DNA from: Kineobactrum salinum
GTDB taxonomy: Bacteria > Pseudomonadota > Gammaproteobacteria > Pseudomonadales > Halieaceae
Assembly: GCF_010669285.1 (NCBI RefSeq)
Contig: NZ_CP048711.1
Span: 4,340,001-4,404,000, forward strand
Reading direction: 5' to 3'
Length of the DNA: 64,000 bases
Part shown: piece after piece, positions 1-10,928 of the stretch
How positions within the stretch are numbered: position 1 is the first letter of the stretch
Layout: each line of letters opens with the position of its first letter
Translations under genes and position numbers: made by a program
The notes under the pieces: model-generated
Seen by the model: only the letters and a program-made list of their open reading frames with translations
What the model was told of the DNA's origin: nothing
The model's database searches: none

Positions 1-903
1 CAGTTCCCGGGTAGTACCGGCCGCAGGCAGCAGCGGCTGCGCCAGCAGATAATCGATGTCAGCGTCATCGACCTGCAGCCGCCGATAACGTCCGCCCCCA
101 CGCGCTGCCAGATCGCGCAGCGGCGCTTCTTCCAGACCCGGAATCACGATTGCGCCGCCGCTGTCGCGCAGGAATCCTCCCTGTGGCAGGGGCAGCGGTG
201 CGCCGGTCTTCGTGCCGACCGCCAGTACCGATAGCGTGGCGCCACTGCCGCGCAGTTGGCGGTCTATCATGCGGACCTGGTCCCGACTGACACCGTCGCT
301 AAGCAGCAGGATGCGACCGCGGGCAACACCGGCGGAATGCAGCAGCTCCACGGCCATGGCGATGGCCCCGGCGGCGTCGCTGCCGCGCAGCGGCATCATG
401 TCGGGATTCAGTGCCGGCAGCAGGTTGGCGATGGTCGGGATATCGTCGGTCAATGGCGCCACTACATGGGCGTCGCCGGCGAATGCGACCAGCGCGGTCT
501 GGCCTTCGCGACGCTGCTGCAGCAGATCCAGCAGTTTCTGGCGTGCCCGGTCCAGCCGTGACGGCGCCTGGTCGGTGGATTTCATCGAATAGCTCAGGTC
601 AAGTACCAGTACCAGCGCGTCCTGCACCTGCTCCAGTGGCTGCGGCAGTTTCTGGAAGCTGGGACCTGCGGCGGCCAGGCAGGCGAGCAACCAGCCGCCC
701 AGCAGCAGCAACGGCAGGCGGGCGCGGCGTGGTCTGTCGCCGGCTTCTACCAGGTAGGGCAGCAGCTCCGGTTCAATGACCTGGCTCCAACCGCCGCCGC
801 GGCGATGCTGACGCCACAACAGCGCGCACAGCACGATGGCGGGCAGTGCGCAGGCCAGCCACCAGGGGCGCATGAGATGCAGTCCGAACAGGGTCTCGCT
901 CAC
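1..903 (-). CDS. BatB-like von Willebrand factor A membrane protein (3' end beyond the window)
   Basis: Inner-membrane protein with a vWA domain of the aerotolerance (Bat) type. The frame is open from a GTG at 903 to base 1, so 301 codons are present and the C-terminus (often TPR repeats in BatB/C proteins) lies outside. Two hydrophobic segments (about residues 14-30 and 63-79) precede the vWA domain, whose MIDAS motif DLSYS is at about 102-106. The start overlaps the stop of batA by four bases (GTGA) and has an AGGAG eight bases upstream, indicating translational coupling. It is the last visible gene of the moxR operon. Family assignment is firm; the cellular role of Bat proteins is not settled. 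Confidence 0.88.
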   Translation of the reverse strand, partial: MSETLFGLHLMRPWWLACALPAIVLCALLWRQHRRGGGWSQVIEPELLPYLVEAGDRPRRARLPLLLLGGWLLACLAAAGPSFQKLPQPLEQVQDALVLVLDLSYSMKSTDQAPSRLDRARQKLLDLLQQRREGQTALVAFAGDAHVVAPLTDDIPTIANLLPALNPDMMPLRGSDAAGAIAMAVELLHSAGVARGRILLLSDGVSRDQVRMIDRQLRGSGATLSVLAVGTKTGAPLPLPQGGFLRDSGGAIVIPGLEEAPLRDLAARGGGRYRRLQVDDADIDYLLAQPLLPAAGTTREL

Positions 904-1949
904 CGTGCAATCTCCTGGCGCTGATCGCCCCCGGTCCGCGCAACGCTGCCTCCCGCGCGCCGCGAGTACTGCAGCGCGAGGATAAAACTGAGCAGCAGTG
1001 CCAGCAGCAGGGGCCAGTGGCCCAGGGCCTGGCGTGGACGGAAGCTGGCACTGTCCTGTTCCACTGGTTCCAGTTGGTCCAGCAGTTGGTAGATGCCGGC
1101 CAGCTCGCGCGGGTTGCGGGCGCGGAAATAACGCCCGCCCGTGAGCTCGGCGATTTCCTGCAGGGTCTGTTCATCGAGGTCGGCGGAGGGGTTCACCTGG
1201 CGGCTGCCGAGACTGGAGCCGAACAGGCCGGGCAGCGACAGCTGGTCGGCGCCAATACCCACGGTGTATATGCGGATGCCGAGGTTTTTGGCGAGCCGGG
1301 CTGCTTCTACCGGCCGCACGGAGCTGGCCGTGTCCTGACCGTCGGTCAGCAGCACCAGCACCCGGCTGTCCGCGGGCCGTTCGCGCAAGCGCTTGACCGC
1401 CAGTCCTATCGCATCGCCGATAGCGGTCTCCTGACCCGCAAAACCGATCTGCGCCTCTCGCAGGAATTGTTCCACGGTGGCGGTATCAAAACTCAGTGGC
1501 GACTGTACATAGGCATTGCTGCCGAACAGGATCAGGCCCACCCGGTCTCCCTTGCGCCGCTGCAGAAACTCGGCGCCGAGACCCTTGAGCGCGTCGATCC
1601 GCCTTAGCAGGGTATCACCCAGTTGCATGTCTTCCACCCGCATGCTGCCGGAAATATCCACGGCCAGCATCAAATCGCGGCCGGTCTTGGGCAGCTCGAT
1701 GGGTTCGCCAATCCAGGTGGGGCGCGCCGCCGCCAACAGCAGGCACAGCCAGATCAGCCACAGTGCCAACAGGGTGACGCGGCCAGCCGCCGGAGAGTTG
1801 CCAGGCTGGCGCTGGTTCAGCGCCTGCCACTGGCGGAAAAAAGGAGCCCGCAGCGCTGGCTCCCGGCTGTACGCGGCCGGCAGCCAGCGCTGCACCAGCC
1901 AGGGCAGTGGCAGCAGCGCGCCGATCCAGGGCCACAGCCACTCGATCAC
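900..1949 (-). CDS. BatA-like von Willebrand factor A membrane protein
   Basis: A 349-residue protein with an N-terminal hydrophobic stretch, a membrane segment at about 59-75, a vWA domain with the intact MIDAS motif DISGS at 98-102, and a C-terminal membrane helix near 315-333. This is the standard BatA architecture: a metal-binding adhesion domain exposed to the periplasm between two anchors. The GTG start at 1949 overlaps the stop of the DUF4381 gene (GTGA), and its own stop overlaps batB. It probably works with the MoxR ATPase and the DUF58 protein in envelope or stress-related complex assembly; that is family-level inference. Confidence 0.9.
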   Translation of the reverse strand: MIEWLWPWIGALLPLPWLVQRWLPAAYSREPALRAPFFRQWQALNQRQPGNSPAAGRVTLLALWLIWLCLLLAAARPTWIGEPIELPKTGRDLMLAVDISGSMRVEDMQLGDTLLRRIDALKGLGAEFLQRRKGDRVGLILFGSNAYVQSPLSFDTATVEQFLREAQIGFAGQETAIGDAIGLAVKRLRERPADSRVLVLLTDGQDTASSVRPVEAARLAKNLGIRIYTVGIGADQLSLPGLFGSSLGSRQVNPSADLDEQTLQEIAELTGGRYFRARNPRELAGIYQLLDQLEPVEQDSASFRPRQALGHWPLLLALLLSFILALQYSRRAGGSVARTGGDQRQEIAR

Positions 1950-2425
1950 GGCGCACTCCGATGCTGTTGCAACCAGGCTTCCACCGCCAGCAACAGTTGC
2001 TCCGGTTCAGGTTCCTGCGGCTTGGGGCTGTAGGCACTGCTGGCCAGCGAGACTGGCAGCGCCGGAGTGGCCTTGCCGGCGTGACGCCGCAGGAACTGCA
2101 ACCAGCGGTCGCCGTTGAGCGCTGCGATGTCGCGCCGCGGCCAGACCTGCAGCGCGACACTTTTGAGCAGGCTGTTGAGCTCACCCAGCAACCTGCCGAT
2201 ATCCTGGTGGCCCGCGTAGTCCTGCGTTATCCGCGCCAGTTTCCGCAGGGCCAGGCGCCGGTAGGCATTGCGCCGGTAATGACGCCAGTATCGCCAGCCC
2301 GCCCAGCCAGCCAGGCCCAGCAATAACGCGGCCAGCAGCCACCAGCCGGGCGCCGGTGGCCACCAGGATACCGGTTCGGGCGTGCGCAATGGCTGCAACT
2401 GGGCCAGCGGGTCCTGCGCGTTCAC
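1946..2425 (-). CDS. DUF4381 family membrane protein
   Basis: A 159-residue protein with a short tryptophan- and proline-rich N-terminus, one membrane helix at about 26-44, then a basic helical region running to the C-terminus. Length, topology and position between a DUF58 gene and batA are typical of DUF4381 proteins, which have no assigned biochemistry. The start is a GTG at 2425 overlapping the upstream stop by four bases, and the stop overlaps batA in the same way, so the five genes look like one tightly coupled transcript. Confidence 0.82.
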   Translation of the reverse strand: MNAQDPLAQLQPLRTPEPVSWWPPAPGWWLLAALLLGLAGWAGWRYWRHYRRNAYRRLALRKLARITQDYAGHQDIGRLLGELNSLLKSVALQVWPRRDIAALNGDRWLQFLRRHAGKATPALPVSLASSAYSPKPQEPEPEQLLLAVEAWLQQHRSAP

Positions 2426-3369
2426 CGGCGGCGCTCCCCGAAATAGCGCTGCAACAACAGGAATGGGGGCTCTTCGGTAGAGGCCTGCAGCAGCGGGATA
2501 CCCAGTCGCTGCAGCTCCCGTGCCAGCGTTTCCCGATGGCGGGACCGGTCCAGGCGATAACGTTCCCGCAGCTTCGGGTTGGCTGTATTGAGTTCGCTGC
2601 GCCGGTAACCGTCGGTAACGGCGTAGCGGCCCGGCGGGGGCAGTTCAGCCTCCATCGGGTCGGTACAGGACAGGGCGGTGATTTCGGTATGCTGTGCCAG
2701 GCGGAACAGTTGCTCGCGGGCCGCCGGGGTGTCGGCACCGAGAAAGTCACTGATCAGGTAGACATTGCTGCCGGGGCGCACGATGCGGCGCAGATTGCCC
2801 AGTACGGCAGCCAGCCGATCGTCGTCGTCACTGTCACCGTCGCCCGCTGGCAGGGGCAGCTGGCGGTTGCAGCTGTCGATCTGCGACAGCAGGGCGAGCA
2901 CTGTCCGGCGATTGCGGCGCGGACGAATCTCGTGATGCAGCTGTTCGTTGAAAACCAGGCCTCCGACCCGATCACCATTGCCCAGCGCACTCCAGGCGAG
3001 CAGGCTTGCCAGTTGGGCGGCGAGCACCGACTTGCAGCAATGGCGAGAGCCAAAGAACAGATTGCTGCGCTGGTCCACGACAATCAGCACAGGGCGTTCC
3101 CGCTCTTCGCGAAACAGCTTGGTATGGGCGGTACCGGTGCGGGCGGTTACCCGCCAGTCTATGGTGCGGATATCATCCCCCGGCTGGTAGCTGCGCACTT
3201 CCTCGAAGTCGATGCCGCGACCGCGGAAACTGGCCTTGTTGGGGCCGGTCAGTGCCGACAGGGCGCGGTTGCGGCGGGTGAGTTGCAACTGCGCGGCAGC
3301 GAAGCGCAGCCCTATCAGTTCCGTCAGATCGACGTAGGCGCCCCGGGCTGGCAGCGTGATGTCCTTCAT
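2422..3369 (-). CDS. DUF58 domain protein
   Basis: A 315-residue protein carrying the DUF58 signature at roughly residues 50-80: GIDFEEVR followed by YQPGDD and IDWRVTAR. The C-terminal half resembles a vWA fold, including VLIVVDQRSN. DUF58 proteins are nearly always encoded beside a MoxR AAA+ ATPase and vWA proteins, as here. It begins with ATG ten bases after the moxR stop. It is most likely a cytosolic or membrane-associated partner of MoxR; its reaction is unknown. Confidence 0.88.
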   Translation of the reverse strand: MKDITLPARGAYVDLTELIGLRFAAAQLQLTRRNRALSALTGPNKASFRGRGIDFEEVRSYQPGDDIRTIDWRVTARTGTAHTKLFREERERPVLIVVDQRSNLFFGSRHCCKSVLAAQLASLLAWSALGNGDRVGGLVFNEQLHHEIRPRRNRRTVLALLSQIDSCNRQLPLPAGDGDSDDDDRLAAVLGNLRRIVRPGSNVYLISDFLGADTPAAREQLFRLAQHTEITALSCTDPMEAELPPPGRYAVTDGYRRSELNTANPKLRERYRLDRSRHRETLARELQRLGIPLLQASTEEPPFLLLQRYFGERRR

Positions 3370-3379
3370 CCGCCAGGAC

Positions 3380-4335
3380 CTAGGCCGTCGGCACCAGCGC
3401 CAGCAATTCGTCGATCACCTGATCGGGGGTGACCCCATTGGCCTCCGCCTCAAAGCTGAGAATCAACCGGTGGCGCAGTACATCTGCGGCCACTGCCTGA
3501 ACGTCGTCCGGGCTGACGAAGTCGTGGCCGCGCAGCCAGGCATGGGCCCGGGCGCAACGGTCCAGCGCAATCGTGGCACGGGGGCTGGCGCCGTATTCTA
3601 TCCAGCCGCCCAGGCGCTCAGCATAGAGTTCCGGCTGGCGCGAAGCGATCACCAGTTGCACGATATACTGCTCAACGGTTTCCGCCATGTGCAGCGCCAG
3701 CACCTCCTGTCGAGCAGTGAACACGGTGTCCTGCCGCAGCGGCGGGGGGGCGGCAGCCTCACCGCGGCTGGCCTCGGTGCGGGTCAGGCGCAGAATCGCG
3801 GTCTCCGCGGCGGCATCGGGATAACCCACTTTTATATGCATCAGGAAGCGGTCGAGCTGGGCTTCGGGCAGGGGGTAGGTCCCTCCTGCTCAATCGGGTT
3901 CTGGGTCGCCATGACCAGAAACAGCTGGGGCAGCGGCCAGGTATTGCCGCCAACACTGACCTGGCGTTCGGCCATTGCCTCCAGCAGCGCGGACTGGACC
4001 TTGGCCGGGGCCCTGTTGACTTCATCGGCCAGTACCAGATTGTGGAAAATGGGGCCGCGCTGGAAATGGAAACTGGCTTCCTGGGGACGATAGATCTCGG
4101 TACCGGTTACGTCGCCAGGCAGCAGGTCGGGGGTGAACTGGATGCGATGGAAGCTGCCTTCAATGCCATCCGCCAGGGTCTTGATGGCCCGGGTTTTGGC
4201 CAGCCCCGGAGCGCCTTCGACCAACAGGTGACCATCGGCCAGCAGCGCGATGATCAGGCGCTCCACCAGATGGGCCTGACCGATGATCTGGCTGCTGAGC
4301 CAGCTTTCCAGTGTCCTGATATCCTCGCTTGCCAC
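3380..4335 (-). CDS. MoxR-family AAA+ ATPase (one-base frameshift)
   Basis: AAA+ ATPase heading the Bat operon; MoxR proteins act as chaperone-like remodelers for vWA partners. The GTG start at 4335 has an AAGGAG a few bases upstream. Walker A GAPGLAKT is at residues 41-48, Walker B LADEVNR follows, and the sensor region MATQNPIEQEG is clear. Just after it the frame breaks. Adding one base in the CCC run at 3881-3883 restores the family sequence (GTYPLPEAQLDRF) and joins the C-terminal half that starts near 3841, giving about 318 residues, the usual length. The break fits a sequencing undercall better than a real mutation (see findings). Confidence 0.88.
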
Positions 4336-4706
4336 GCATTCTCCTTGTCGTCCGGTTGGGGAAGGCTGGCCGCAGCGCCTCCTTCCCGGGGCCCCGTCAT
4401 TCGGGGACTTCGATGGTGTCAACGGATTGCAGGCTCCCGCTGCCGCGGGAGCAACACTAGTCAGAGCTGCCTTGAGTTGTAGCGGGATCAGCGCTGCTGG
4501 CAGGCTGCCCACTGCGAGCAGGCGCGCATTGTAGCGAAATGCCCGCTTCAATTCACTCCCCGGTCGCGGCCTGCACGATCGGACCGGCCGACTGTGCAAA
4601 AGTTCCGGTGTGCGCGCACTACACGACACTTGCATTGCGCTACACTGGCAGTGGCGACTTTACACACACATCAAAGCCCCCGCGGGGCGCAAGGTATCCA
4701 AGCGTT
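4336..4706. other. Divergent intergenic region between moxR and glutamate dehydrogenase
   Basis: No gene is supported in these 371 bases. They must hold promoters for both divergent transcripts. A perfect hairpin (8-bp stem, arms 4433-4440 and 4445-4452, loop TGCC) lies mid-region without a T-run. TACACT at 4641-4646 could be a -10 for the dehydrogenase, but no good -35 partner is visible. Confidence 0.5.
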
Positions 4707-7700
4707 ATGGCCTGGGAGACGGTAAAAAGCAACCTGCTGGAAGAGCTCTCGACACTCGTGGACAAGCGCAGCAGCGAAGGCGACCGGCAGTCGCTGCACA
4801 ATCTGGCGACGGCCTTTTTCAGTCGATTTCCTGCCGAGGACATGCGCGATCGCTCGGTGGAAAATCTCTATGGCTGTCTCTACGACCTGCTGCACTTCAT
4901 GCAAAGCTGGGACGCTCCGGAACCCAAGGTCCGTATCTTCAACCCGGAGATCCAGACTCACGGCTGGGAGAGCAAGTACACCGTCATTGCGGTGTTGTGC
5001 CGGGACCTGCCATTTTGTACCGCTTCGGTGCGCGGCGAGCTGAATCAGCGCAATATCCGTATTCATGCGCTGGCCAGCTGCAACCTGGAAACCCGGCGCG
5101 ACGACGGCAGGGAACTGCTGGAGGTGCTGACCCAGCAGCAGGGAGAGCTGCCCGGTGCGTCCCACGAAAGCCTGCTCTATTTCGAGATTGGCCGTCACTC
5201 CTACCCGGAGCAACTGGGGGAGCTGCGGGAGACGCTGCGGGACATTCTCGCGGAGGTCGCGCTGGTGGTGGATGACTTCGGTGCCATGCGCCAGCGCTTG
5301 CGGGAAGTGTCGGCGGCGGTTGCCGACAGTGGCTGTGTCTCCCAGAGCAATCGCCAGGAGGCGATCAAGTTCCTGACCTGGCTGGAGCGTGATCGCATCA
5401 CCTTCCTGGGTTACGAATATCTGGAAGTGCAGCGGCAGGGGCCGCAGTTCGAGGTGATGGTGGATGAGACGCGCAGCCTGGGACTGTTGCGCCAGCGTTC
5501 CACCCGGGGGGCAATGGATCTGCGGGCCGATCTCAATACCATGGCGCCGGAGGCGTTGCAGCGGCGCCAGCTGAGTTTTTCCAAGTCGCGCCAGCGCTCG
5601 CGGGTTCACCGGCAGGCCTATCCTGACTACGTCGAGGTCAAGGTGTTCGACGCCGCCGGCGAAGTCACGGGCCAGCACCGCTTCATTGGGCTTTATACCT
5701 CCTCCGTGTATACGATGAATCCGGTATTGATTCCAATACTGCGGCGCAAGGTATCCCAGATTATCAAGCAGTCGGGGCTGGATCCACCGAGCACGACGGA
5801 CGCGAGCTGGCCCGGGTCCTGGAACTGTTTCCCCGCGATGAGCTGTTTCAGTCCAGCATTCGCGAGCTGTGCGACACCGTGCTGGCGGTCAACCGGATTC
5901 AGGAGCGGCGTCAGACGCGGCTGTTCGTGCGCCGGGATGTGCACGGCAAGTTCTTCAGTTGTCTGCTCTACATGCCCAGGGACCGCTACAACACGGAACA
6001 GCGAACCCGGATCCAGGATATTCTGTGCCGCGCCTTCAACGCCGAGGAGGCCGAGTTCACCACGCATTTTTCCGAGTCTGTACTGGTGCGCTGCTATTTT
6101 GTGCTGCGGGTGGATCCGGCGGTCGAGCAGGACTACCAGGTCAACGAAATCGAGGAGCAGATAGTGCAGGCGACATTGGCTTGGGAAGACCGGTTGCGGC
6201 TACGGTTGATCGAGGAGTTCGGAGAGGAGAACGGCGAACAGTATCTACGGCACTTCGGGGTCGGCTTTCCGCCCGGCTACCGCGATGATTTCGACCCCAG
6301 GATCGCAGTGCTGGATATCCACCGCCTGCTGGCCGTCAGGTCCGGCCAGGATCTGGCGATGAGCCTCTACCGGTTGCAGGAGGAGGGTGCCGACAAGCTG
6401 CGGCTGCGGCTGTACCACTGCGGCGAGTCATTGCCGCTGTCCGATGTCCTGCCCATCCTGGAGAACCTGGGCTTGCGGGTGGTGTCGGAACGGCCCTACG
6501 GCGTTCGTGGCGGCGATGGCAACCGCTACTGGATCCAGGAGTTCAGCCTGATCTATTCGCTGTCCAACAATATCGATCTGGGGCAGGTACGGGAGGAGTT
6601 CGAGGACGCCTTTGGCCGCATCTGGTTCGGCGAGGCCGAGAACGACACGTTCAACCGGCTGTTGCTGGGCACCCGCCTGTCCTGGCGGGAGATCGCGCTG
6701 TTGCGCGCCTACGCCCGCTATCTCCGGCAACTGCGCTTCCAGTACAGTGTCGAGTATATCGCCGAGACCATGGCCAACCAGCTGGAGATCAGCGCAGGGA
6801 TTGTCGAGTTGTTCCTGACCCGGTTTTCACCGGTATTTGACGGTGACGATGACTGGCGCAGCCAGCGCGAAGAGGCGGTGGAACAGCGCATCCTCGACTC
6901 GCTGGAGCAGGTACAGAACTGGGTGAGGACCGCATCATCCGCCAGTTTGTCACCGTCATCAAGGCGACCCTGCGCACCAACTTCTTCCAGGAGGGGGAGC
7001 GCGGCAAATTAAAGCCCTATTTTTCGTTCAAGCTGAGCCCGCGGGAAATTCCCGATACGCCGAAGCCGGTGCCGCTGTATGAGATCTTCGTCTATTCGCC
7101 GCGTGTGGAGGGTGTGCATCTGCGCGGTGGCAAGGTGGCCCGGGGCGGGCTGCGCTGGTCCGACCGGCTGGAGGATTACCGCACCGAGGTGCTGGGCCTG
7201 GTCAAGGCCCAGCAGGTGAAGAACGCGGTGATCGTGCCGGTGGGCGCCAAGGGCGGTTTTGTCGCCCGGGGCCTGACCCCGGGCATGAGCCGTGACGAAA
7301 TCCAGGAAGAGGGCATCGCCTGTTACCGGATATTCATCCGGGCGCTGCTGGATATCACCGACAACCGCACCGAGCTGGGGGTGCAGCGACCACCGCTGGT
7401 AGTGGCCAAGGACGATGAGGACCCCTATCTCGTCGTGGCTGCAGACAAAGGCACTGCGACCTTCTCTGATATTGCCAACGAACTGGCCCGGGAATACGAT
7501 TTCTGGCTGGGCGATGCCTTCGCTTCCGGCGGCAGCGCTGGCTATGACCACAAGAAAATGGGGATCACCGCCCGCGGTGCCTGGGTGTCGGTGCAACGTC
7601 ATTTCCGGGAACTGGGCACCGATGTCCAGCAGACCGATTTCAGTGTGGTCGGTATCGGCGACATGGCCGGGGATGTGTTCGGCAACGGTATGTTGCTGTC

Positions 7701-9549
7701 GCCTCATATTCGTCTGCAGGCGGCGTTCAATCACCTGCATATTTTCATCGATCCGGCGCCGGATGCGGGCAGCAGTTTTGCCGAGCGCCAGCGCCTGTTC
7801 AACTTGCCTCGCTCCAACTGGAGCGACTACGACCCTGGGCTGATTTCAGCAGGTGGTGGCGTTTTTGCACGCTCCGCCAAGTCCATCCCGATATCGCCGC
7901 AGGTGCAGGCCTGGCTGGGAATCAAGGCCGGACAACTGGCGCCCAACGAACTGATTTCCTGCTTGTTGCGGGCGCCGGTGGATCTGCTGTGGAATGGCGG
8001 AATCGGTACTTATGTGAAGGCCAGCAGTGAATCGCATACCGATGTCGGTGACAAGTCCAATGACATGGTGCGAGTCAATGGCAGCGAGTTGCGCTGCAAG
8101 GTGATCGGTGAGGGCGGCAACCTGGGAATGACCCAGTTGGCGCGGGTGGAGTACGGCCTGGCCGGGGGGCGCTCCAATACGGACTTCATCGACAATGCCG
8201 GCGGCGTCGACTGTTCAGACCACGAGGTCAATATCAAGATCCTGCTGAACGCGGTGGTGGAGCGCGGCGACCTGACCGAAAAGCAGCGCAACATCCTGCT
8301 GGAGGAGATGACTGAGAGCGTCGCGCGGCTGGTCCTGCAGAACAATTACCGCCAGGTGCAGGCGATCAGCCTGGCCGAGTTCCAGGCCGAGGAGCGCAGT
8401 GGCGAGTATCGCCGTTTCATCAATAATCTGGAGGCGGCAGGCAAGCTCAACCGCGAGCTGGAATTCATTCCCAGCGATCAGGAGCTGGCCGACCGGCGGG
8501 TCCAGGGGAAGGGCCTGACCCGGCCGGAGTTGGCGGTGCTGGTGTCATACAGCAAGGCCATCCTGAAAGAAGAGCTGATCGATTCGGATCTGGGGCTGGA
8601 CCCACATCTGGCCGGCGCAGTCGCGACCGCGTTTCCCGGTCTGCTGGTGGAGCGCTACCGGGAGGAAGTGGAGGAACACCGGCTGCGGCGGGAAATCATG
8701 TGCACCCAGGTGGCCAATGATATCGTCAACCACATGGGCTTCAATTTTGTGCCGCGCCAGTGCAAGGCTACCGGCGCGTCGGTAGCGGATGTGGCACGGG
8801 CCTACACTACAGTAATGAGTGTGTACCGCGTGGCGGAGAGCTGGGACCGGATCGAGGCGCTGGACTATCAGGTGGACGCGGTGGTGCAGAAAGAAATGAT
8901 GCAGAGCCTGATTCGTCTGGTGCGGCGCGCGACCCGCTGGCTGCTGCGCAATCGGCGCCACGAAATGGCGCCCACCCGTGCCATCGCGGAATTCGCCGAC
9001 GGCGTGGCCCAGTTGCATGAGGCGCTGCCACACATGCTGCGCGGGCAGGCGGCAGAACAGTATCGCTCGCTGTCAGAGCATTACCAGCAAGCGGGTGTGG
9101 AGCCGGCTCTGGCGGCCTCGGTGGCGGGCTCACTGCAGGGCTACACGGCGCTGGGGATCATCCAGGCCGCGCACGAGACAGAAGCGCCGTTGCTCCAGGT
9201 CGCAGAGCTTTACTTCGAGATGGGTGAGCGCCTGGAGCTGGACTGGTTCGGGAGCCTGATCCTGACCAGCAAGATCGAGAATGAATGGCAGGCGTTGGCC
9301 AGGGATACCTATCTGGAAGATCTGGAATGGCAGCAACGTACGCTGGCGGTGGGGGCTTTGCGCTACATGCAGCGGGGCGACAGCCTGCCGCAATGTCTCG
9401 AATCCTGGGAACAACAGCAGGCGCCACTGCTGGGCCGCTGGCGCGACATGCTGACCGAGCTGCACACCACCGATGCGCCGGACTTTGCAATGTTCGCGGT
9501 GGCCATCAGGGAGCTGCTGGACCTGGCCCAGAGCAGCTTGCGGACCTGA
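4707..9549 (+). CDS. NAD-specific glutamate dehydrogenase, large (about 180 kDa) type (two one-base frameshifts)
   Basis: Oxidative deamination of L-glutamate to 2-oxoglutarate with NAD. Restored length is about 1614 residues, matching the large 180-kDa class with a long N-terminal regulatory part. The catalytic core is in the last third: KGGFVARG near residue 846, a GYDHKKMGITARG segment near 942 and the nucleotide-binding GIGDMAGDVFGNG near 982. The ATG at 4707 starts a typical N-terminus. The frame breaks twice; one added base near 5784 (GATCC run) and one near 6919 restores continuous homology. An earlier in-frame start region would lack family character. A strong hairpin terminator follows at once. 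Probably catabolic, fitting with PutA, which feeds glutamate. Confidence 0.92.
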
Positions 9550-9553
9550 AAAC

Positions 9554-9595
9554 AGCAGGCTGGCAGCGTGTCGGCTGCCAGCCTGCTTCAGTTTT
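9554..9595. terminator. Bidirectional rho-independent terminator between glutamate dehydrogenase and rmf
   Basis: A perfect 14-bp stem (9554-9567 paired with 9574-9587, six-base loop) begins five bases after the dehydrogenase stop. On the plus strand it is followed by CAGTTTT; on the minus strand the hairpin is followed by GTTTTC. It can therefore end both convergent genes. Confidence 0.88.
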
Positions 9596-9622
9596 CCGCT
9601 TCAGTATGGCGGGAGTGTATTG

Positions 9623-9826
9623 TCAGGAAACACGCATCTTGTGAACGCCCGACACGCCCGTCAGGCCGTCCCATTGATCGACGCGACCTTCGCGCCAGCC
9701 GGAAACCCAGTGCTGGCGATGATCTTCATTGGCATGGGGACAATCGTCCAGGCTGCGTCCGGAGACGCCGGCCTGATAGCCCCGGTCATATGCCCTTGAG
9801 CTCATGTCGCGCTTGTGTCTTTTCAT
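9623..9826 (-). CDS. rmf: Ribosome modulation factor
   Basis: RMF binds 70S ribosomes and promotes dimerization into inactive 100S particles in stationary phase or starvation. The 67-residue product starts MKRHKRD and carries the family core RGYQAGVSGRS, a CP pair, and WVSGWREGR. It is about 12 residues longer than the E. coli protein at the C-terminus. ATG at 9826 is preceded by AGGAG at good spacing. It faces the dehydrogenase and shares its terminator. An upstream inverted repeat (see 9927-9981) may be part of its control region. Confidence 0.92.
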   Translation of the reverse strand: MKRHKRDMSSRAYDRGYQAGVSGRSLDDCPHANEDHRQHWVSGWREGRVDQWDGLTGVSGVHKMRVS

Positions 9827-9926
9827 AGAATCAGGCTCCTGTTGAGATCATCAAGGCCCTCGCCGAGACCTGGGCCACGGCGTGGGAAGGACCGTCATGC
9901 CGGCCCCTGTGGGTGTGAACTGTGGG

Positions 9927-9981
9927 CTGTATTGAACAGACTACCGCAAAACAATACAGCGCATTGCGTCCCGGGACGCAA
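9927..9981. promoter_or_regulatory. Two inverted repeats upstream of rmf
   Basis: An 8-bp inverted repeat (CTGTATTG at 9927-9934 and CAATACAG at 9952-9959) is followed by an 18-base perfect palindrome (TTGCGTCCC/GGGACGCAA, 9964-9981). They lie in the 247-base gap upstream of rmf and downstream of the phosphoesterase stop, both on the minus strand. They could be an operator, a weak terminator, or both; there is no T-run after the palindrome. Confidence 0.45.
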
Positions 9982-10073
9982 ACTCATGTAACCAGAGCTG
10001 GCTGGCCAAGTCGACTATCGATTTGGAACAAGGCACGGAATGCTTATAACCAAAGCCTGGCTGGCCGTGGAGG

Positions 10074-10928
10074 CTAACGGACGCCGACGGAGGCGGGGTG
10101 ATCTGTCCGGGCGGCGGGTGCGGCCACCCTGCCCGGGATATCGGCAAACAGTAGCGGGCTGCTGGCATCGCCGTCGCCGACACCCCGTAGCAGATGCAAC
10201 TGACCCGAGAAGTCCTCGATCAGCGCGGTACAGCTCTCCACCCAGTCGCCGTCATTGCAGTACAGAATCGAGTCGTGACGCTCGATGGCAGGGTGGTGCA
10301 GGTGGCCGCAGATAATGCCGTCCAGGCCCTGATCCCGGGCCAGTATCACGGCGGCATGCTGGTAGGCGCGGATCGCCTCTTCCGCCTGGGCGACATGCAG
10401 CTTGACCCATTTGGCCAGCGACCAGTAGGGTTTGCCCGCTATCTCGCGGGCCCGATTGATCCAGCGGCTGACCCACATCAGTACATTGTAGGCGACGTCG
10501 CCGATCACGCGATTGAGGCGACTGTAGCGCACCGCGAAATCCAGTTCGTCGCCGTGGGTGACCAGGAAACGGCGGCCGTCGGCGGTCCGGTGAATGGCGT
10601 TGTGGCAGATGCGCAACTGGCCAAACTGGTTGCCGGCGAACTCCCTGAAATTCTGGTCGTGGTTGCCGGGTATGTAGACCAGCTCCATCTGTTGGCGTGA
10701 CAGTTTCAGGAGCTTGCGAATGACCTGGTTGTGGGTCTCTGGCCAGTGGACGCGGCGGCGCATGGCCCAGACGTCGACGATGTCGCCGACCAGGTACAGC
10801 CGCTCGCAGCGGAGCCGGTCCAGCAGTTGCAGCAAGGCTTCCGCCTTGCAGTGGACACTGCCCAGATGGACATCCGAAATCCAGACTGTCCTGCAGTGAA
10901 TCCTGTCCTCAGCGTTCAGTGCCTGCAT
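10074..10928 (-). CDS. LpxH-like metallophosphoesterase (UDP-2,3-diacylglucosamine diphosphatase family)
   Basis: A 284-residue calcineurin-like phosphoesterase. Metal-binding motifs appear in order: SDVH at about 18-21, GDIVD at 48-52, GNHD at 88-91, THGDE, then GHLHHP. These resemble stand-alone LpxH-family enzymes that cleave pyrophosphate bonds in lipid A precursors; the true substrate is uncertain. I start at the ATG at 10928, which has a GGAAGGGGG purine tract about eight bases upstream. In the sequence as given the frame is also open upstream into the acyltransferase gene, so a fusion cannot be excluded (see finding). Confidence 0.8.
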   Translation of the reverse strand: MQALNAEDRIHCRTVWISDVHLGSVHCKAEALLQLLDRLRCERLYLVGDIVDVWAMRRRVHWPETHNQVIRKLLKLSRQQMELVYIPGNHDQNFREFAGNQFGQLRICHNAIHRTADGRRFLVTHGDELDFAVRYSRLNRVIGDVAYNVLMWVSRWINRAREIAGKPYWSLAKWVKLHVAQAEEAIRAYQHAAVILARDQGLDGIICGHLHHPAIERHDSILYCNDGDWVESCTALIEDFSGQLHLLRGVGDGDASSPLLFADIPGRVAAPAARTDHPASVGVR

